Shown piece after piece: positions 47,250 to 50,024 of a DNA stretch of 50,024 nucleotides. The stretch comes from Bradyrhizobium glycinis. GTDB taxonomy: Bacteria > Pseudomonadota > Alphaproteobacteria > Rhizobiales > Xanthobacteraceae. The translations under genes were made by a program, and so were the position numbers. Within the stretch, counting starts at the first letter, position 1; each line of letters opens with the position of its first letter. The notes below the pieces were generated by a model, which worked only from the letters and a program-made list of their open reading frames with translations, did no database searches and had not been told where the DNA came from. The DNA lies in contig NZ_JACCHQ010000041.1 in assembly GCF_016031655.1 (NCBI RefSeq), positions 1-50,024 of the forward strand, read 5' to 3'.

Positions 47250-48187
47250 TTAGGTTCGGTAGCCTGAATTTTTGAGGTAGTTGGCGCATTCGTCGGGGGT
47301 GAAGGCATCGAGTGCGCGGCCGATTGCAGCGCAGACCGCGTCGACGGTTCGCGCGGCAGCTTTGCGCAGCAGGTGCTTGAGCTTGGCAAAGACCTGTTCG
47401 ATCGGGTTCAGGTCGGGCGAGTATTTTGGCAGGAAGAAGAGCTTAGCGCCGACCGAACGGATGAGCTGACGAACTGCTTTGCTCCTGTGGCTGCCGAGGT
47501 TGTCCATGACGACGATGTCGCCGGGCCGAAGAACGGGCAGAAGAGCTTTCTCGACATAGGTGCGAAAGCTCACGCCGTCGATCGACCCCTCGATGAACCA
47601 CGGCGCGTCGATCCGATCATGGCGCAGGGCCGCCAGGAAGGTCATGGTCTTCCAGCGGCCGTGGGGAACCTTGGCGTGAAGTCTGTGCCCGCGCGGCGCC
47701 CATCCCCGCAAGGGCGCCATGTCGGTCCTGGTCCAGGTCTCGTCGATGAAGACCAGCCGCTCAGCTTCGAGGCGACCTTGGTACTTTGTCCACTGCGCCC
47801 GCCGCCGCGCGACCTCGGGACGATCGCGTTCGCCAGCCGCCACGCCTTTTTTGAAGCTGAGCTTCTCGGCATGCACAAAGTCCCACACCGAGTGGTAGTC
47901 GACCTTCAGACCGCGCCCGGCGAGCTCGGCAACGAGACCGCGTATGGTGAAATCGCCGTCCTTGATCCGCTGCGATAGCCAGACCGCGTGCGCGCCCGAA
48001 TTGCCTTCGGCTTGTAGCCGCCGATCTGGCTAGGCTCGACACTGCCGGTCTCATCGACTCGCTTTATCCAGCCGATGGCCGTGCTGATCGCCACCCCAAA
48101 CTGCTTGGCGGCCTGATTGCGGGACATCCCGCTCTCAATTGCCGCCACGACCCGCTTGCGAAGATCCAGAGAGTACGGCTTGCCCAT
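47250..48187 (-). pseudogene. IS630 transposase, one frameshift
   Basis: The N-terminal part from ATG 48187 is MGKPYSLDLRKRVVAAIESG, MSRNQAAKQFGVAISTAIGW and GSVEPSQIGGYKPKAIR. After one indel near 47990 the frame continues to VWDFVHAEKLSFKKG. The DDE domain is RLVFIDETWTRTDMAPLRGW, GDIVVMDNLGSHRSKAVRQL and FLPKYSPDLNPIEQVFAKLK, ending ANYLKNSGYRT. The catalytic residues are kept. Only the single frameshift separates it from an active gene. Confidence 0.88.
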
Positions 48188-48264
48188 CCATGCTGGGCTC
48201 CCGCCCAGCCAGCATGGTGCATCAGAAACGGACTGATTTGGGAATCCCAAATCGATTCAACCTA
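47251..48264 (-). mobile_element. IS630-family element (1014 bp) with terminal repeats
   Basis: The left end TAGGTTCGGTAG and the right end read inward TAGGTTGAATCG share TAGGTT and end in TA, the target dinucleotide of IS630. A full-length transposase gene fills the space. It sits directly beside the integrase-type pseudogene. Confidence 0.7.
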
Positions 48265-48562
48265 ACCCCATCCCGCTTTAGCGGCGCTCCAACGACTACA
48301 CACAAAAAATCTAAATGGCGTCCGCGCTACGTTTACCTTGTATCGAACCCGGGCATCGGTTCGCGAGCTTTGATAACGACTGGCAGGCATTGCGAAGTTG
48401 GCTGCCTTCCTGCCGTGAAACACGCTGTGGTCGGGCACGAGCCAAAGCCATCGGTCGACTTCTGGGAGAGAGGAATTAACTGCGCGCTGACCAATACTCG
48501 CAGCGTTCGCCGCTACACCGAGGCCATTCTGGAGAAATCTGACCGGATCTATTCCTCCGTCA
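48265..48562. other. No recognisable gene
   Basis: About 300 bases of non-coding sequence or debris between the IS630 element and an IS110 fragment. A plus frame here (GHEPKPSVDFWERGINCALT) is not recognised. Confidence 0.3.
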
Positions 48563-48877
48563 TCGCCTGCTCGCCGAGGCCAAGAACCCGGCTCGGACCC
48601 CACTGCCGAGCGGGACTCAGCACCGCCTGAAAGCCATTATGGCAAGACTCCGCCAGACGATCTTACCGTGCAGAAGCAGCGTCCCGCAAGCCGGTTCAAT
48701 AACACGGAAATTCGCAAGAGCATCGACGAGGTGATCGCCCTGCTGAAGCGCCAATCCCGCAAGGTCGAGGGGGAGATTGCTTCCATGCTTGACAACTGTG
48801 CACTGTGGGCAAAGCTCGCCGAAACCTGGCGCGAGGTGAAACGTGTTGCAGCACAGACCCTCGCTCACGCTATTTGA
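48563..48877 (+). pseudogene. IS110-family transposase, central fragment
   Basis: Frames read RLLAEAKNPARTPLPSGTQH, RLKAIMARLRQ and, after a frame change, LTVQKQRPASRFNNTEIRKS, IDEVIALLKRQSRKVEGEIA and LWAKLAETWREVKRVA. This is the linker region of an IS110 transposase. Both catalytic ends are absent. Confidence 0.6.
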
Positions 48878-49160
48878 CAGCAGAGATACTCCCTCACCCG
48901 CGCCCACCCGCGTTCGTCGGTGCGTCGCGCAAAGCGCGACCATAGCTGGAATTCAGTGCACCCGCTGCCAGGGCGAAGCCCGCATGAGCCGCCTGCGGTT
49001 TACAAATGGGCCCATTCGCTGCGCTCCAAGTCGAGATTAGCGAATCCGCGGGCCGCAATGCACCCACGTAACCGGTTCGGCACCCCTCGAAGGGTTTGCT
49101 GAGATGTCATCATTGGCTTCAACATCAGACTTTATCTGCGAATTGCTTCTCGATTGAACC

Positions 49161-49728
49161 GTAAGCGCTGTTCAGTGGCCACCTACCGGATGACGGGGCG
49201 ATCTGCGAGTCTGCGGTCCGGTTTCGACCGTTAGGCTTAGAATGGACACAGTGCATACTGCTATCACGGAGCCGGTGCGGCGGCTTGAGGTTTTCACCGG
49301 TGTCGGTCGTCGGCGGAAGTGGAGCGACGAGGACAAGGCGCGGATCGTCGCGGAGATCCTGGCGAGTGGCGACTCGGTATGTTCCGTGGCTCGACGGCAT
49401 GGATTGTCGCCGCAGCAGCTGTTTGGGTGGCGGCGTCAGTTGCGAGAAGCCGCAGGCGGTCATTCCGAAGCGGACGAAGTACAGTTTGTGCCCGCGGTCG
49501 TGGACGCCGTGGTGCCGGCGCCGACTGCTCACCGGGAGCGCAAAGCGGTACGCAAGCCAGATAGCGGGATCATCGAGATTGAAGTCGATGGCATTACGAT
49601 CCGAGCCGGTCGTGGGGCGGACACGGCGATGATTGCGTCGATCGTCCAGGCGCTGAAGGCGAGCCGGTGATCGGTCCGTCAGGCGCGGTCCGGGTGATGG
49701 TGGCGACCAAACCGGTAGACTTCCGCAA
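49161..49728 (+). mobile_element. IS66-family element, 5' part only
   Basis: The left end GTAAGCGCTGTTCAG at 49161 matches the IS66 end at 296. tnpA follows complete and tnpB is cut at codon 21. The break coincides with the first copy of an ATTATGCGGAG repeat, so another element replaced or invaded the rest. Confidence 0.75.
49242..49670 (+). CDS. tnpA: IS66-family TnpA
   Basis: The 142-residue accessory protein of IS66 elements has the helix-turn-helix RRKWSDEDKARIVAEILASG, SVCSVARRHGLSPQQLFGWR and a C-terminal part GIIEIEVDGITIRAGRGADT. The frame is intact from ATG 49242. Its stop overlaps the tnpB GTG start (GTGA). Confidence 0.9.
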   Translation: MDTVHTAITEPVRRLEVFTGVGRRRKWSDEDKARIVAEILASGDSVCSVARRHGLSPQQLFGWRRQLREAAGGHSEADEVQFVPAVVDAVVPAPTAHRERKAVRKPDSGIIEIEVDGITIRAGRGADTAMIASIVQALKASR

Positions 49729-49801
49729 TTATGCGGAGCCCACGATTATGCGGAGTGTGCGGCCGTTCAATCCGAGAGCCACTTCGTTATCAACAGTTTA
49801 G
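49667..49801 (+). pseudogene. IS66 TnpB, truncated after 21 codons
   Basis: MIGPSGAVRVMVATKPVDFR is the standard TnpB start. At 49728 the match ends and unrelated codons lead to a stop at 49801. The C-terminal 80% is missing. Confidence 0.85.
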
Positions 49802-49833
49802 TTCCTGCTGCCCTCTTTCTCACTCCGCATAAT
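49728..49833. repeat. ATTATGCGGAG repeats at the end of an integrase-bearing element
   Basis: The 11-mer attatgcggag occurs at 49728-49738 and 49745-49755 (17-base period) and inverted as ctccgcataat at 49823-49833. The layout of two direct copies and one inverted copy, just before an integrase gene and exactly at the IS66 break, suggests recombinase binding sites at an element end. Confidence 0.7.
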
Positions 49834-49879
49834 CTGAGCCTCCCTTCCTGTCTTGATGGCAACGGAAGGGAGACAAGGA

Positions 49880-50024
49880 ATGGCCAAGTCGAGTGAGGAT
49901 CACTGCCACGGGCTGCGCTGCATGGACGCAGGCGATCTCGCCCCGCTGGTGACGGAGTTCACACGACACCTGACGGTGTTGGGGCATAAGAGCTTGACGG
50001 TGAGCGGCTATGACGCTGCAGCCC
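49880..50024 (+). CDS. Site-specific tyrosine recombinase/integrase, N-terminus (partial)
   Basis: From ATG 49880, preceded by AAGGAA, the frame reads MAKSSEDHCHGLRCMDAGDL, then LVTEFTRHLTVLGHKSLTVS and runs off the window. This looks like the SAM-like core-binding start of integrases of the XerC/phage type found in recombinase trios in rhizobia. The catalytic domain is outside the window, so the call rests on the N-terminal pattern. Confidence 0.6.
   Translation, partial: MAKSSEDHCHGLRCMDAGDLAPLVTEFTRHLTVLGHKSLTVSGYDAAA

Noticed and set aside
1..50024. CRISPR array, tRNA or rRNA genes
   Set aside because: No regularly spaced repeats and no recognisable RNA gene sequence were found by reading both strands.

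Overview
The window looks like a decaying accessory region of a rhizobial alphaproteobacterium. A Bradyrhizobium-like symbiosis island or plasmid is my inference, from the GC-rich codon use, the density of IS66, IS3, IS5, IS21, IS110, IS256, IS630 and IS1182 debris, and the type of gene cargo. No nod, nif or fix gene and no tRNA or rRNA was seen, so the exact replicon is unproven.

Region 1 (about 1.1-13.9 kb, minus strand) is the one well-preserved block. Twelve genes run as a single tightly coupled operon, read from 13.7 kb down to 1.1 kb: a Tat-type solute-binding protein, two ATPases and two permeases of the dipeptide/oligopeptide ABC class, a type I phosphodiesterase of the alkaline phosphatase superfamily, then the C-P lyase core phnG-H-I-J-K-L-M. 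Most junctions overlap by 1-14 bases. The usual phosphonate importer (phnCDE), the regulator phnF and phnN are absent. A plausible Pho box with a -10 element lies upstream. The layout suggests uptake of a larger phosphonate conjugate, its hydrolysis by the phosphodiesterase, and breakage of the C-P bond. PhnJ lacks two of the three cysteines known to hold the iron-sulfur cluster in E. coli PhnJ, yet its reading frame is intact.

Region 2 (about 13.9-24.8 kb) is mostly wreckage: a deleted IS630, a Gfo/Idh/MocA oxidoreductase pseudogene, an IS21 remnant, a class III aminotransferase pseudogene fused in frame to the tail of a LivF-like ATPase, a decayed PEP mutase plus nucleotidyltransferase pair, an IS5 remnant, an IS110 remnant, and a stand-alone 69-residue LuxR-type DNA-binding domain with a good ribosome binding site.

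Region 3 (about 25.4-31.4 kb) holds a second, better kept phosphonate-biosynthesis set: PEP mutase with one frameshift, an intact phosphonate cytidylyltransferase-like gene, a frameshifted CDP-alcohol phosphatidyltransferase cut by an IS5 element, and, on the other strand, an intact class III aminotransferase. The window therefore holds both phosphonate-making (now broken) and phosphonate-breaking genes.

Region 4 (about 31-50 kb) is an IS graveyard with nested insertions: a group II intron RT fragment, IS1182, an IS110 inside an IS256, IS3 elements (one with intact ends and a CCAT target duplication), an ISNCY/IS481-like integrase, IS630, and IS66 broken by an integrase-bearing element. Three intact and apparently foreign genes stand among them: an AMP-forming acyl-CoA ligase (37.7 kb), an alpha/beta hydrolase (40.6 kb) and a YbaK-like/Asp-Glu racemase fusion (44.7 kb).
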